Positions 41,331-57,699 of a DNA stretch of 64,000 nucleotides are shown one piece after another (the stretch's first letter is position 1; each line of letters begins with the position of its first letter). A program made the position numbers and the translations under genes. This stretch comes from Archangium gephyra (lineage in GTDB: Bacteria > Myxococcota > Myxococcia > Myxococcales > Myxococcaceae): contig NZ_CP011509.1 of the NCBI RefSeq assembly GCF_001027285.1, forward strand, positions 2,798,501 through 2,862,500, written 5' to 3'. The notes beneath the pieces were generated by a model. That model did no database searches, was not told where the DNA came from, and saw only the letters and a list, made by a program, of their open reading frames with translations.

Positions 41331-43091
41331 ATGGGGTCGTCGTCAGAGGAGCTGGATCCGCTCGCGGATCTGCGGGAGAGCCTGGGAGAGGAAGCGGCGT
41401 CCGTGACGCCCGCGTCCGCGCGTCCCGCGGCTCCGGGAGGGCCTCCGCCGTTGCCGCCCCGAAAAGGAGCGCCCGCCGCGCCGGCTGCCTTCCGGCCCGC
41501 CATGTCGATGCCCTCGGTGCAGTCCGCGGTCCGGGCCCCGGAGCCTCCGCCCATTCCCGCCCGTCCGGTGGGCGCGGCGGACCCCTTCGCCGAGCCTCCC
41601 GAGCCGCGCCTGCCCCTGGGCGGTGCGCCGGAGGACAAGCTCGAGCACTTCCGCTCGGTGCTGAAGCAGAAGACGGAGACGCTGGCCCGCGCGCGGACGC
41701 TGTACGCCGAGCGGGAGGCCGAGCTCCAGTCGCTGCGCGTGTCCGAGGCCTCGCTGCGGACGCAGGTGGCGGAGGCGCGCGAGCAGCTCGCCGCGCTGAA
41801 GGACGCGCCCGCGAAGCTGGAGCAGACCTCCGCGGCGCTGTCGCGCGAGGCGGCGCGCACGGCGGTGGCCGAGGCGCGGGTGGCGCAGCTGGAGGGCGAG
41901 CTGCAGACGGTGGAGGAGGAGCGCAGGGACCTGTCGCGGGCGCTGGCCGAGGTGGAGGCGGAGCTGCCGCGCCTCACCGGGGAGCTGAAGCACGAGCGGG
42001 ACTCGCGGGCGGCGCTGGCCGAGGAGCTCGTCGGGGCGAAGGAGGCCCTGTCGCTGGCGCAGGACCGGGTGGGGGAGCTGGCGGCGGAGCGCGCCGAGAT
42101 GCAGGGCGCGCTGGAGGCGGTGCGCGAGCAGTACCAGGCGAACCTGGCCGAGCTGGAGAGCACCCACGAGCAGCTGGAGGCGGCCCTGCGGGAGCGGGAG
42201 CTCCTCGAGGCGGAGAAGGTGGGGCTGACGGCGCGGGTGGCGCAGCTGGAGGCGGCGCTCGCGGAGTCCGAGTGGTCGAGCAGCTCGCTGGAGGAGTCGC
42301 AGGCGCGCACCCGTGAGCTGGAGGCCGAGCGCGAGGCGGCGCGGGCCGAGCTGGCGGAGCTGTCGCCCCGGCTGGAGGCGGCGGAGGCGGAGCTGACGTC
42401 GCTGCGCGAGTCGCTGGCGCTGAGCGAGACGGAAGCGGTGCAGCTGCGCGACCGGATGGAGGCGGACGCGGCGGCACTGAGCGAGGCGGCGGAGCAGGCC
42501 GAGACGCAGGTGGCGGCGCTGCGGGCCGAGCTGGGGACGGTGGAGGAAGACCGCAAGGACATGGCGCGCGCGCTCGCCGACGTGGAGGCGGAGCTGGGGC
42601 GTGTGCAGGCGCGGGCCCAACAGGACACCGAGCGCGCGGCGGCGGCCGAGGCACGGGCCGCGGAGCTGGAGGGCGAGCTGACGGCGGTGGAGGCGGACCG
42701 CCAGGACATGGCGCGCGCGTTGGCGGACGTGGAGGCGGAGCTGGCACGCGTGCGGCTGCAGGTGGAGGAGCAGCAGGACGTGCGCGCGGCGGAGGAGTCG
42801 CTCGACGTGGAGGAGCTGGACGCCGACAGCCGGGCCCGCGAGGCCGAGGAGCAGGCGGAGCGGCTGCGGCAGCGGGTGAAGATGCTGGAGGGCGCGCTGG
42901 AGGCCTCGCGCACCAAGGGTGGCCCGGACGCGGAAGAGGTGCTCGCTGAGCGCGACCAGCTCAAGGAAGACGTGGCGGCGATGAAGCGCAAGCTGATGGC
43001 GGCGGAGACGGCGCTGGAGTCGGCCGCCAGCTACAAGATGAAGGTGGCGAAGCTGGAGGCGCAGCTCGCGCAGCTCCGGGGAGCGAAGTAG
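41331..43091 (+). CDS. Long coiled-coil protein
   Basis: This 586-residue protein has a Pro/Ala-rich N-terminal 110 residues with short PPPLPPRKG-type motifs. A nearly unbroken coiled coil runs from about residue 105 to the end, rich in Ala, Glu, Leu and Arg heptads. Units such as VAQLEGELQTVEEERRDLSRALAEVEAEL recur three times, pointing to internal duplication. No membrane segment or catalytic domain is seen. Long coiled-coil proteins of this kind act as cytoskeletal, polarity or motility scaffolds in myxobacteria, but nothing here proves that role. It ends 6 nt before hemW, so the two are likely co-transcribed. Confidence 0.72.
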   Translation: MGSSSEELDPLADLRESLGEEAASVTPASARPAAPGGPPPLPPRKGAPAAPAAFRPAMSMPSVQSAVRAPEPPPIPARPVGAADPFAEPPEPRLPLGGAPEDKLEHFRSVLKQKTETLARARTLYAEREAELQSLRVSEASLRTQVAEAREQLAALKDAPAKLEQTSAALSREAARTAVAEARVAQLEGELQTVEEERRDLSRALAEVEAELPRLTGELKHERDSRAALAEELVGAKEALSLAQDRVGELAAERAEMQGALEAVREQYQANLAELESTHEQLEAALRERELLEAEKVGLTARVAQLEAALAESEWSSSSLEESQARTRELEAEREAARAELAELSPRLEAAEAELTSLRESLALSETEAVQLRDRMEADAAALSEAAEQAETQVAALRAELGTVEEDRKDMARALADVEAELGRVQARAQQDTERAAAAEARAAELEGELTAVEADRQDMARALADVEAELARVRLQVEEQQDVRAAEESLDVEELDADSRAREAEEQAERLRQRVKMLEGALEASRTKGGPDAEEVLAERDQLKEDVAAMKRKLMAAETALESAASYKMKVAKLEAQLAQLRGAK

Positions 43092-43097
43092 CGCGGC

Positions 43098-44321
43098 ATG
43101 GACTTCGCGGGCCCCATCGATCCCCTCACGGGCACGGCGGCGTCACGATTCGGGCTGTACGTGCACTTCCCGTACTGTCTCTCCAAGTGCCCCTACTGCG
43201 ACTTCGCGGTGGCCGTGGTGCGCCAGGTGCCCGAGGAGCGCTATGCGCGCGCGGTGCTGGCGGAGCTGGACACGCGGCTGGCGGCGGAGCCTTCGCTGCG
43301 CGGGCGCACGCTGGAGTCCATCTTCCTCGGCGGTGGGACGCCGTCCCTCTGGCACCCGCGCTGGGTGGCGCTCGTGCTGGAGGGCGTGGCGGCGCGGTTG
43401 AAGGTGGCGCCGGGGGCGGAGATCTCCCTGGAGGCCAACCCGAGTGTCGCGGACGCCGAGCGCTTCGCGGGCTACCGGGCGGCGGGCGTCAACCGCGTCT
43501 CGCTGGGCGTGCAGTCCTTCGAGGATTCGCTGCTGAAGGCGCTGGGGCGTGAGCACACCGGCACGGAGGCGGTGGCGGCGTACGAGACGGCACGGCGCGC
43601 GGGCTTCGACGTGGTGTCCATGGACTTCATCTACGGGGTGCACGGACAGACGCGGGCGCAGGCGGAGTCGGATGCGCGCCGGGCGGCGGCGCTCGGGCCC
43701 GAGCACCTGTCCACCTACGCGCTGACGGTGGACCGTGAGTCGCTGGCGGTGGCCACGCCGCTGTCCCGGCAGCTCGACAAGGGCGAGGTGGTGCTGCCTC
43801 CGGACGAGGAGGTGGTGGAGATGACGAAGGCCATCCGCGACGCCTACGGCGAGCACGGGTTGCTGCGCTACGAAATCTCCAACCACGCCCGGCCCGGGTA
43901 CGGCTCACGGCACAACGCGCTCTACTGGACGGGGGGCGAGTACCTCGCGCTGGGCGTGGGGGCCACGGGGATGCTGCTCACCTCCGGGCCCGGCGAGCGG
44001 CCCGCGGGCTACCGCTACGTGGACCTGCGCGGCTCGGACGCGTACATGCGCGCCGCGGAGGAGGGAAAGCCGCCCGAGTCCAGCCGCGAGGAGCTGAGCC
44101 CGCTGGAGCTCTTCGAGGAGCGCCTGGCCATGGGGCTGCGGCTGCGCTCCGGGGTGGACTGGGAGGCGGTGTGCACGCGCTACGGGCAGGATCCAGAGCC
44201 GCGCCGCAAGGAGATCGCCCGGCTGGTGCAGCACGGCCTGGCGAGGCTCGAGGGCTCGAGGCTCGTGCTCACCGAGGCGGGCGCGGACGTGCACAGCGCC
44301 ATCAGCGCGCGGCTTCTGTAG
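43098..44321 (+). CDS. hemW: Radical SAM heme chaperone HemW
   Basis: This 407-residue protein is related to oxygen-independent coproporphyrinogen III oxidase but acts as a heme chaperone. The radical SAM cluster motif is CLSKCPYC (Cys27, Cys31, Cys34), preceded by GLYVHFPY. ESIFLGGGTPSLW, ISLEANPSV and RVSLGVQSFEDSLLKALGR are the family blocks that follow. The extra N-terminal Cys typical of true HemN is absent, which favours HemW. Its last 20 bases overlap the end of the convergent DUF2007-TPR gene. Confidence 0.92.
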   Translation: MDFAGPIDPLTGTAASRFGLYVHFPYCLSKCPYCDFAVAVVRQVPEERYARAVLAELDTRLAAEPSLRGRTLESIFLGGGTPSLWHPRWVALVLEGVAARLKVAPGAEISLEANPSVADAERFAGYRAAGVNRVSLGVQSFEDSLLKALGREHTGTEAVAAYETARRAGFDVVSMDFIYGVHGQTRAQAESDARRAAALGPEHLSTYALTVDRESLAVATPLSRQLDKGEVVLPPDEEVVEMTKAIRDAYGEHGLLRYEISNHARPGYGSRHNALYWTGGEYLALGVGATGMLLTSGPGERPAGYRYVDLRGSDAYMRAAEEGKPPESSREELSPLELFEERLAMGLRLRSGVDWEAVCTRYGQDPEPRRKEIARLVQHGLARLEGSRLVLTEAGADVHSAISARLL

Positions 44322-45411
44322 TCCCAGGGACCTCGCGACCGAGCGCGCGCAGGGACCCGGCGTACGTCTCTCGCAGGTCGAACAGCTCCGGGTGCGTTTC
44401 TCCGTGGAGCCGCTTCCCCAACTCGAGCGCACGCTGGGAGATCCTCACCGCCTCCTCATGCTGGCCCGCGCGCTGGTGGGCGAGGGCGAGCGTCTCCAGG
44501 AGCTTGTAGCGCTCCGGGCTCTCATCCATCTTCACGGAGAGGTGGCCGAGCGTTTCCTTCAGGGCCGAGACCGCGAGCACGGGCCGCTCCCATTCGATCA
44601 ACGCGGTGCTCAGCTGGAGGACCGTTGGGAGCTCCTTGGAGGTGGCGAACCGCCCCCGGTAGGCGGAGAGGGCCGTACGCAGGTGGGTCTCCGCCTCGCC
44701 GTACTGCTTCCGCTTGTAGAGGACCTCGCCCAGGTACGCGTGGTCATCGGCGAACGCGGGGGGCTTTGTGAACGATCTGGAGGTCTCCTGCTCGTCTTGC
44801 CGGGAGTGCTCCGCCAGCGCGTCGCGCAGCAGGGGCTCCGCGTCGCTCCAGCGCTCCTGCGCCATCAGCGCCAGGGCGAGCCGGGTCCGTGCATCCGGCC
44901 GGTGTCCTTCCTCCTCTGGAAGTTGCTCCGCGGCACCGAGTGCCTGCCGGTAGGCGGCCTCCGCGGCCTGGAACTGCTTCGCTTCGTAAGCCGTGTCTCC
45001 CGCCGCGAGCTGCTCCTCGTGGGTCTCCCGGTGGGGGCGCAGTCGCAGCTCCCGGGGCACCAGGGAGAGGATGAGCAGGAGCGGCACGAGCGGGATGATG
45101 AGCCACGCCCTCCTCACCCACTTCGACAAGACGGACTGCGGAGCCGGCTGCTCTTCGTCCTCGTCCTCCTCGTCCGTCACGATGGTGGCGTCGAGCAGCT
45201 CCTGGGCCTCGGAGAGGTGCTTCCTCTGGACGAGGATTCGCACCTCGTCATTGTCGGTCAGCACTCCGTGCAGGGCGTGGGTGTGCTCTCCCTGGATGAG
45301 CACGGGGATGCCGTGGGCCTCCAGCAGGCCGCGCATCAGCGAGGCCTCGGACGTGTCGTCACAGCCCGTCAGCAGGACGAGCTCCTCGTCCGACTCCAAC
45401 TGTCTGGTCAT
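44302..45411 (-). CDS. DUF2007-like / membrane / TPR protein
   Basis: This 369-residue protein opens with about 80 residues resembling the DUF2007 putative signal-transducing domain (LLTGCDDTSEASLMRGLLEAHGIPVLIQGE, shown here only in outline). A short acidic stretch EEDEDEE and one membrane segment (AWLIIPLVPLLLILSLVP) follow. About five TPR-like repeats make up the rest. Membrane topology would place the DUF2007 part in the cytoplasm and the TPRs outside, or the reverse. Start ATG 45411 is chosen because the frame above it is not domain-like. Function is unknown. It shares a 20-bp 3' overlap with hemW. Confidence 0.7.
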   Translation of the reverse strand: MTRQLESDEELVLLTGCDDTSEASLMRGLLEAHGIPVLIQGEHTHALHGVLTDNDEVRILVQRKHLSEAQELLDATIVTDEEDEDEEQPAPQSVLSKWVRRAWLIIPLVPLLLILSLVPRELRLRPHRETHEEQLAAGDTAYEAKQFQAAEAAYRQALGAAEQLPEEEGHRPDARTRLALALMAQERWSDAEPLLRDALAEHSRQDEQETSRSFTKPPAFADDHAYLGEVLYKRKQYGEAETHLRTALSAYRGRFATSKELPTVLQLSTALIEWERPVLAVSALKETLGHLSVKMDESPERYKLLETLALAHQRAGQHEEAVRISQRALELGKRLHGETHPELFDLRETYAGSLRALGREVPGTTEAAR

Positions 45412-45486
45412 GGCGGGTACGGCTCCAGGCGAGGACGCTGACCCTAGCATCGTCTCCGTGAGGCCCGCCGCGAGTGAGGCCGTCTC

Positions 45487-46122
45487 CTACCGCGGGTCCG
45501 GATTCCTCGGCGCCTGCATCGGACGGTGCTGGCGGCACCGCGTGGGTCGGGGGCCGTCCTTCATCCGGGTGACAACGAGCCCCGCGTACACGTCCGCGTG
45601 TTCGGCCAGGTACGCCGCCAGGTCCACCTCGACGACGCGGCCCGCGAAGTGGTCGCCGACGATCCACTTGCCTCCGCCACTGTAGAGGCCGGTGTGCCAC
45701 ACCCAGACGGGCCGCTCCTTCAACAGGCCGATGCTCGGCTCGGCCGGGTTCGTGTCGAACCCCACCAGTTGCAGCACGTCTCCGGGCTGGAGCCGCGAGA
45801 CGTCCAGCTCCGGCGAGGCGATGGGCGCCATTCCCTCCAGCGGCTGCCCCAGCTCGCCCGCCGGCACGGATTGGGTCGGGAACACCGAGTAGGACTTCCA
45901 GCCGCACCGGCTCACGCGCTCGGCCGCGTAGAAGAGCACGCCCTGGCAGTCAATGCCCTCTCCCGGCCGGCGCATCCGTCCACCGAACTGGTAGGGAACC
46001 CCGAGCACCTCGCGCGCCGCCGCGACGAACTTCTCGTTCTTGTCCTGGCGCGTCTGGGCGAGGGCATCGCCGCTCAGGCTGGTCCACAGCAGGACCGCTC
46101 CAACCGTTCCGTACCAACGCAT
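45487..46122 (-). CDS. Secreted NlpC/P60-family peptidase
   Basis: This 211-residue protein has a signal peptide (MRWYGTVGAVLLWTSLSGDALAQ, cleavage near Ala22) and one NlpC/P60 domain. The catalytic Cys59 lies in EGIDCQGVLF after VPYQFGGR, and His143 in VWHTGLYSG. NlpC/P60 enzymes cut the gamma-D-Glu-diamino-acid bond in cell-wall peptides, so it probably acts on peptidoglycan in the periplasm or outside. The tail after the domain is basic and likely flexible. It is divergent from a cupin remnant only 27 bp away. Confidence 0.85.
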   Translation of the reverse strand: MRWYGTVGAVLLWTSLSGDALAQTRQDKNEKFVAAAREVLGVPYQFGGRMRRPGEGIDCQGVLFYAAERVSRCGWKSYSVFPTQSVPAGELGQPLEGMAPIASPELDVSRLQPGDVLQLVGFDTNPAEPSIGLLKERPVWVWHTGLYSGGGKWIVGDHFAGRVVEVDLAAYLAEHADVYAGLVVTRMKDGPRPTRCRQHRPMQAPRNPDPR

Positions 46123-46149
46123 GGTGCCTCCCGCGCTACCGTCACCGGG

Positions 46150-46288
46150 ATGGCCAATCTATTGGAGCTCCCCCAGCCCTTGCCCGAGCAGGAGACCTTC
46201 GAGCCGCTCCTTCTGGACAATGGCGTCCTCATCGAGCGCATCGTCTCCACGGGACAGGCCTCACCTCCGGCCCGTGGTACGGCCAGGC
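46150..46288 (+). pseudogene. Truncated cupin-domain gene remnant
   Basis: From ATG 46150 the frame reads MANLLELPQPLPEQ, then FEPLLLDNGVLIERIVSTGQ, the N-terminus of a family of short cupin proteins. Homology should continue as SPPGxWYDQ; here the frame reads SPPARGTA, but the +1 frame gives PWYGQ, so a base appears to be missing near 46268. After that no cupin sequence is left, and the 3' end runs into the convergent phosphatase gene. The core beta-barrel is gone, so it cannot be functional. The family call rests on about 40 residues and memory of family consensus. Confidence 0.5.
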
Positions 46289-46289
46289 G

Positions 46290-47279
46290 TCAGGGGCTGA
46301 CCTTGCCCGCCTTCGCCGCCTCGGGAGCCACCAGTTCCACGCGGCCGTCGACATAGAGGGCGGTCACCTTGCCGCCGCGAAGCTCCAGCGCCGAGAGGTG
46401 GCGGCCGTAGCCGGTGCTCAGTCCGGTGTCGATGAACACCGCCTTCCCATCGAGCCGCGTCCGGATCTTCCCGTCGCGGTCCGTGGTGTGTCCCATCACC
46501 ATCCGCTTCGCGCCAAAGCGTTGCAGCACCGTCTCGAGCGCGCGGGCCGCTTCCTCCTCCTGTCCCAGCGCGTAGCCGCGAAACCACAACGGCCCCTGCG
46601 GATCCTTGGCCCCTCCCGGAGGGTTGCCGGGGAACAGGTCCTGCCGCACCCAACGGTTGAGCTCGGCCAGCGTCTTCGCCGGCACCTCCGGGGCCACTCC
46701 GCCGTGCACGAAGAGCGTGTCATTGACGCGCACCACCGCGGCATGCGCGCGCAGCCACCGGCCATAGCGCCCCTGGAGCCCGTACGCCTCACGGTGCCCG
46801 TTGGCCCCTCGCGGCGTGCCGGCCGCATCCGGCTCGGGGCTCTGGTCCGCGAACGACGCCAGCTCGCCCTGCGCCACGTAACGCAGATCCCCGAGCATGT
46901 TCATCACCTCGTGGTTGCCCAGCAGCGCGTGCACCCGGCCTCCCGCCGCGCGTGCCTCGCCCTCCAGCCGCATCAACAGCTCGAAGGCCTCCCGCGTGCG
47001 CTCCCCGCGGTCGGGGATGTCCCCTGTCTGCACCAGGTGGGCCTTGCCGCCGCTCCACCGGCCCTTCTCGTCGATGAGCTTCGCCAGCCGCAGCACTTCC
47101 TTCAGCGCGTCCACGTCCCCGTGCACGTCTCCCACCGCCACCACGCGCTCCACGCCAGTGAAGGTATCGGGCACGGCATCCTCCAGGCGGGGCAGGGCCG
47201 GAGCGGCCACGGGAGGCGCCGCCGCCAGCAACAGGGGGACGAGCAGGGGCAGGACGAGCGGGCGGAGGGTGGGGGTCAT
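46290..47279 (-). CDS. Exported PPP-type metallophosphatase (Shewanella-like)
   Basis: This 329-residue calcineurin-like phosphoesterase has a signal peptide (about residues 1-25, LVLPLLVPLLLAAAPPVAA). All metal-ligand motifs are present in order: VAVGDVHGDVDAL, VQTGDIPDRGERT, LLGNHEVMNML, then FVHGGVAPEV and MVMGHTTDRDGK. The set and spacing match the PPP superfamily, especially bacterial Shewanella-like phosphatases, which act on phosphoproteins or small phosphoesters. ATG 47279 has GAGGAG six to seven bases upstream. It ends at the cupin remnant, whose loss probably created the present 3' neighbourhood. Confidence 0.88.
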   Translation of the reverse strand: MTPTLRPLVLPLLVPLLLAAAPPVAAPALPRLEDAVPDTFTGVERVVAVGDVHGDVDALKEVLRLAKLIDEKGRWSGGKAHLVQTGDIPDRGERTREAFELLMRLEGEARAAGGRVHALLGNHEVMNMLGDLRYVAQGELASFADQSPEPDAAGTPRGANGHREAYGLQGRYGRWLRAHAAVVRVNDTLFVHGGVAPEVPAKTLAELNRWVRQDLFPGNPPGGAKDPQGPLWFRGYALGQEEEAARALETVLQRFGAKRMVMGHTTDRDGKIRTRLDGKAVFIDTGLSTGYGRHLSALELRGGKVTALYVDGRVELVAPEAAKAGKVSP

Positions 47280-47312
47280 GGTGCGCTCCTCGGGGAAGAC
47301 CCTCGAAAAGAC

Positions 47313-47345
47313 CCTCACCCTAGCCCTCTCCCAGAGCGAGAGGGG
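47313..47345 (-). repeat. REP-like palindromic intergenic element, copy 2
   Basis: In the inverted orientation this shows GAGAGGG / CCCTCTC arms (47324-47330 and 47338-47344) next to accctcaccctag, the same tail as the copies at 26499 and 63721. It lies upstream of the phosphatase start and downstream of the giant gene. Confidence 0.65.
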
Positions 47346-47360
47346 ACTCGAAACGGAAAC

Positions 47361-47391
47361 GGCGCGAGCAGGACGTTCGCCTGCTCGCGCC
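47361..47391 (-). terminator. Terminator hairpin after the giant OmpA-fusion gene
   Basis: A perfect 12-bp inverted repeat GGCGCGAGCAGG / CCTGCTCGCGCC with a 7-nt loop lies 30 bp after the stop at 47422. On the minus strand it is followed by GTTTCCGTTT, a modest T-rich run. Confidence 0.7.
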
Positions 47392-47421
47392 GCGGGTGTC
47401 CGGCCGGAGCCGGGTGCTCCG

Positions 47422-55002
<7,581 letters not shown>

Positions 55003-55209
55003 AGGGGCCACGGGGGCTCGGAGGGTGGAGAATGACCGAGGCGCCCCCTGTGCAAAGTCGGAGCCAGCGGCCATACGGGTGTTCACCATATGTCACTTTG
55101 CTTCCCGACCGCGAGTTTAAGGCCCGCGCCTGGTCGGTCCTTCCGAGGACTCAGTTGCAACTGCAAGGAGATGGCGGGGGCGGAGCCTGCTCCTGGAGAG
55201 GGCGGGGGA

Positions 55210-55244
55210 GCGTGGCGGAACGCCTCTGTGGCGAAACGCCACGC
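55210..55244. promoter_or_regulatory. Inverted repeat upstream of the TPR membrane gene
   Basis: GCGTGGCG (55210-55217) and CGCCACGC (55237-55244) form a perfect 8-bp inverted repeat 33 bp before the start at 55277. It may be an operator or an mRNA hairpin; no promoter hexamers are obvious beside it. Confidence 0.3.
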
Positions 55245-55276
55245 CACACCCATGGGGCGGCGTGCGCCCACCTGAT

Positions 55277-56095
55277 ATGAGCGCGCCCATGAGCATGAGT
55301 TGGTTGCTGTGGATGATCCTCTCGTCGCTGACGGGCAGCCCGGTGCTGTCCGGCCTGGCGGTGCTGGCGCTGGTGATCCTGGCGGATCGCTACACGGTGG
55401 GGATCCTCCCCAGCCCCTTGAGGGCGATCGGCCGGTGGCAGCGGGCCTCGAAGCTACAGCGGCTGCTGCACTCCAACCCGCATGACCGGCGGGCGCGCTC
55501 CGAGCTGGCGGACCTGTGGGTGCGGCGGGGGAAGTACGCGGCGGCGGTGGAGGTGCTCAAGCCGAACCTGGAGGCGGGCGACGACGATGTGGGGACGCTG
55601 TTCCTGCTGGGGGTGGCCTACCTGGGGGCCGGTGACGCGGCGCGGGGTGAGCTGCTGCTGGACGAGGCGGCGAAGCAGGAGCCGGGCTACCAGCTGGGGG
55701 CGGTGGACCTGGAGCGCGGGCGTTTCCGGCTGGCGCGCGGGGACACGACGGGCGCCATCGAGGCGCTGAACCGCCTGCGCGGGGCGCGGCAGGGGACGGT
55801 GGAGGGGCGGGTGCTGCTGGCCCAGGCGTTGGACAAGAGCGGCCGGGACGCGGACGCGGCGCTGATGCGCGAGGAGGCCTGGAAGGAGTACGTGGCCGCC
55901 CCCAGCTTCCAGCGCCGGCGTGAGCGCTTGTGGGCCTGGCGAGCGCGCCCCAGCCGGCCCCTGGCCTACGGGGTCGCACTGGCGGTGGTGCTCGCCCTCG
56001 GCATCTCCGTGTTGAGCCGGGTGACGGCCCCCGAGCCCTCGCCGGACGGCTACGGCTTCTACGATGACCCCGGCATGGCGGCCGACAACGAGTAA
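55277..56095 (+). CDS. Membrane-anchored TPR protein
   Basis: This 272-residue protein has a hydrophobic N-terminal segment (LSGLAVLALVILADRYTVGIL) and a second one near the C-terminus (LAYGVALAVVLALGISVL). Between them are about 150 residues of TPR-like helices (LADLWVRRGKYAAAVEVLKPNLEAG is the clearest unit, given here in outline). The start is ambiguous: ATG 55277, 55289 and 55295 are all possible. It ends 21 nt before the DUF4388 gene on the same strand, so the two may be co-expressed and interact. Function is unknown. Confidence 0.7.
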   Translation: MSAPMSMSWLLWMILSSLTGSPVLSGLAVLALVILADRYTVGILPSPLRAIGRWQRASKLQRLLHSNPHDRRARSELADLWVRRGKYAAAVEVLKPNLEAGDDDVGTLFLLGVAYLGAGDAARGELLLDEAAKQEPGYQLGAVDLERGRFRLARGDTTGAIEALNRLRGARQGTVEGRVLLAQALDKSGRDADAALMREEAWKEYVAAPSFQRRRERLWAWRARPSRPLAYGVALAVVLALGISVLSRVTAPEPSPDGYGFYDDPGMAADNE

Positions 56096-56116
56096 CCCTG
56101 CTAAGCTGAGAGTTCC

Positions 56117-57697
56117 ATGTTTCCCACCCCCGCCCAGGTCCTGAGGCAGCGCGAGGGGGCGCTCGCCGAGACTCCATTCCCCCTGCTGCTGCACGCGCTG
56201 GCCATCGAGGAGCGCACGTGCACGCTGGAGCTGAAGGTGCGTCAGCGCGAGAAGCGCATCACCTTCGAGGACGGCGCGCCGGTGGCGTGCTCCAGCAACC
56301 TGCTGCACGAGACGCTGGGCAAGTTCCTGGTGGAGAAGGGCAAGCTGACGGAGGCGGACTACCAGAAGTCCCTGGCGGAGAGCGTCCAGACGGACGTGCC
56401 CATCGGGGGGCTGCTGGTGCAGAAGGGGCTCATCAGCCCGTTCGATCTGTACAAGCAGATGCAGGCGAACATGGCGATGAAGCTGCTGGACTGCTTCCGG
56501 TGGACGGACGCGCGCTTCCGGCTCATCGCGGACATCGATCCGCCGGACACCAGCGTGCGGATGAACACGGCGCAGCTCATCCTCACGGGCATCTCCACGA
56601 TGATGCCCTTCGACGAGGTGGCCACGCACTTCACCTTCACGGATGACCGGCGCTTCGCGCAGGTGCCGGGCGTGGAGGGGCCGAGGCTGTCCTCGAAGGA
56701 CGCGCGGCTCTTCCAGGCGCTGCGCTTCCGGCCCACCTTCACGGAGCTGCAGCAGCGCTCGGGGCTGGACACCGACTCCACGTTGCGCCGGCTCTATGCC
56801 TTCTGCCTGCTGGGCCTGACGGACTTCGCGGAGGAGGTGGACAAGCGTCCGCCGCTGGCGCCCTCGGCGGTGGCCGCGGCGCCCATGCCCATGCCGGGCC
56901 CCGCGCTGACGCCCCTGCCGGGCACGCTCGAGACGGTGGACCCATCGGCCCTGGTGCCCGCGGCGGCCACGGGCCTGCCGTTCTCGGACGAGGACGAGGG
57001 CGTGAAGAACGCGCTGTTGAGCGCCTTCATGTCGCACCGGAGCCAGGATCCATTCGACTTGCTGGGGGTGCCGGAGGACGTGCAGCCGGTGGCGCTGCGC
57101 AAGGCGTTCCTGGCGCTGTCGGACAAGTTCTCGCCGTTGCGCTTCCAGACGGCGGACCTGAAGGAGAAGGCGGAGGGGTTGCTGGTGGGGTACGCGAGGG
57201 CGTACGGGGCGCTGTCGGAGACGGAGCAGGCGGCGCTGTGGCGCAAGCGGCGGGCGGCGGCGCGGGAGAAGAAGGTGGGGACGGGGCGGCCGTCGACGGC
57301 GGAGCAGTTCCGCATCCGGACGGACCTGCTGGACGCGAGCACCCAGTACGAGGAGGCGCGCAAGCGGCTGAAGGCGGAGAACTACGCGGGCGCCTTCGAG
57401 TACTTCGAGTACGCGTGCGACATCGACCCGAAGCCGCTGTACCGGGCGTACCGGGCGTGGGCGCGCTACCTGATGAAGCCGGAGGCGCACGGGAAGCTGG
57501 CGCTGCAGGAGCTGCTGGACGTGGTGAAGCAGGAGCCCGGGTGCGAGGAGGCGTGGTACTTCACGGGCGAGGTGTCGCGCGGCGAGGCGCAATGGGCGCA
57601 GGCCGAGGATGCGTACCGCAAGGCCTTCAAGCTCAACCCCAAGAACCGGCAGTACGTGGACCTCATCCAGGACACGATGAAGCGCGTGAAGCGCTGA
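56117..57697 (+). CDS. DUF4388 / degenerate J-domain / TPR protein
   Basis: This 526-residue cytoplasmic protein has an N-terminal DUF4388-like domain (residues 1-150; HALAIEERTCTLELKVRQRE, then LGKFLVEKGKLTEADYQKSL). That domain is typical of delta-proteobacterial signalling proteins. A middle region of about 150 residues and a Pro/Ala/Met linker follow. A J-like helical hairpin comes next (about 310-375, DPFDLLGVPEDVQPVALRKA). The HPD tripeptide that lets J proteins stimulate Hsp70 is missing (LSDKFSP in its place), so classical co-chaperone activity is unlikely. TPR repeats end the protein (PGCEEAWYFTGEVSRGEAQ). It is convergent with a histidine kinase gene, stops 2 nt apart. Confidence 0.8.
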   Translation: MFPTPAQVLRQREGALAETPFPLLLHALAIEERTCTLELKVRQREKRITFEDGAPVACSSNLLHETLGKFLVEKGKLTEADYQKSLAESVQTDVPIGGLLVQKGLISPFDLYKQMQANMAMKLLDCFRWTDARFRLIADIDPPDTSVRMNTAQLILTGISTMMPFDEVATHFTFTDDRRFAQVPGVEGPRLSSKDARLFQALRFRPTFTELQQRSGLDTDSTLRRLYAFCLLGLTDFAEEVDKRPPLAPSAVAAAPMPMPGPALTPLPGTLETVDPSALVPAAATGLPFSDEDEGVKNALLSAFMSHRSQDPFDLLGVPEDVQPVALRKAFLALSDKFSPLRFQTADLKEKAEGLLVGYARAYGALSETEQAALWRKRRAAAREKKVGTGRPSTAEQFRIRTDLLDASTQYEEARKRLKAENYAGAFEYFEYACDIDPKPLYRAYRAWARYLMKPEAHGKLALQELLDVVKQEPGCEEAWYFTGEVSRGEAQWAQAEDAYRKAFKLNPKNRQYVDLIQDTMKRVKR

Positions 57698-57699
57698 GC

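Noticed and set aside
55003-55276. TTGCA-AC-TGCAA palindrome in the region before the TPR membrane gene, as a candidate operator
   Set aside because: Short palindrome with no promoter elements or regulator gene nearby; left unassigned.
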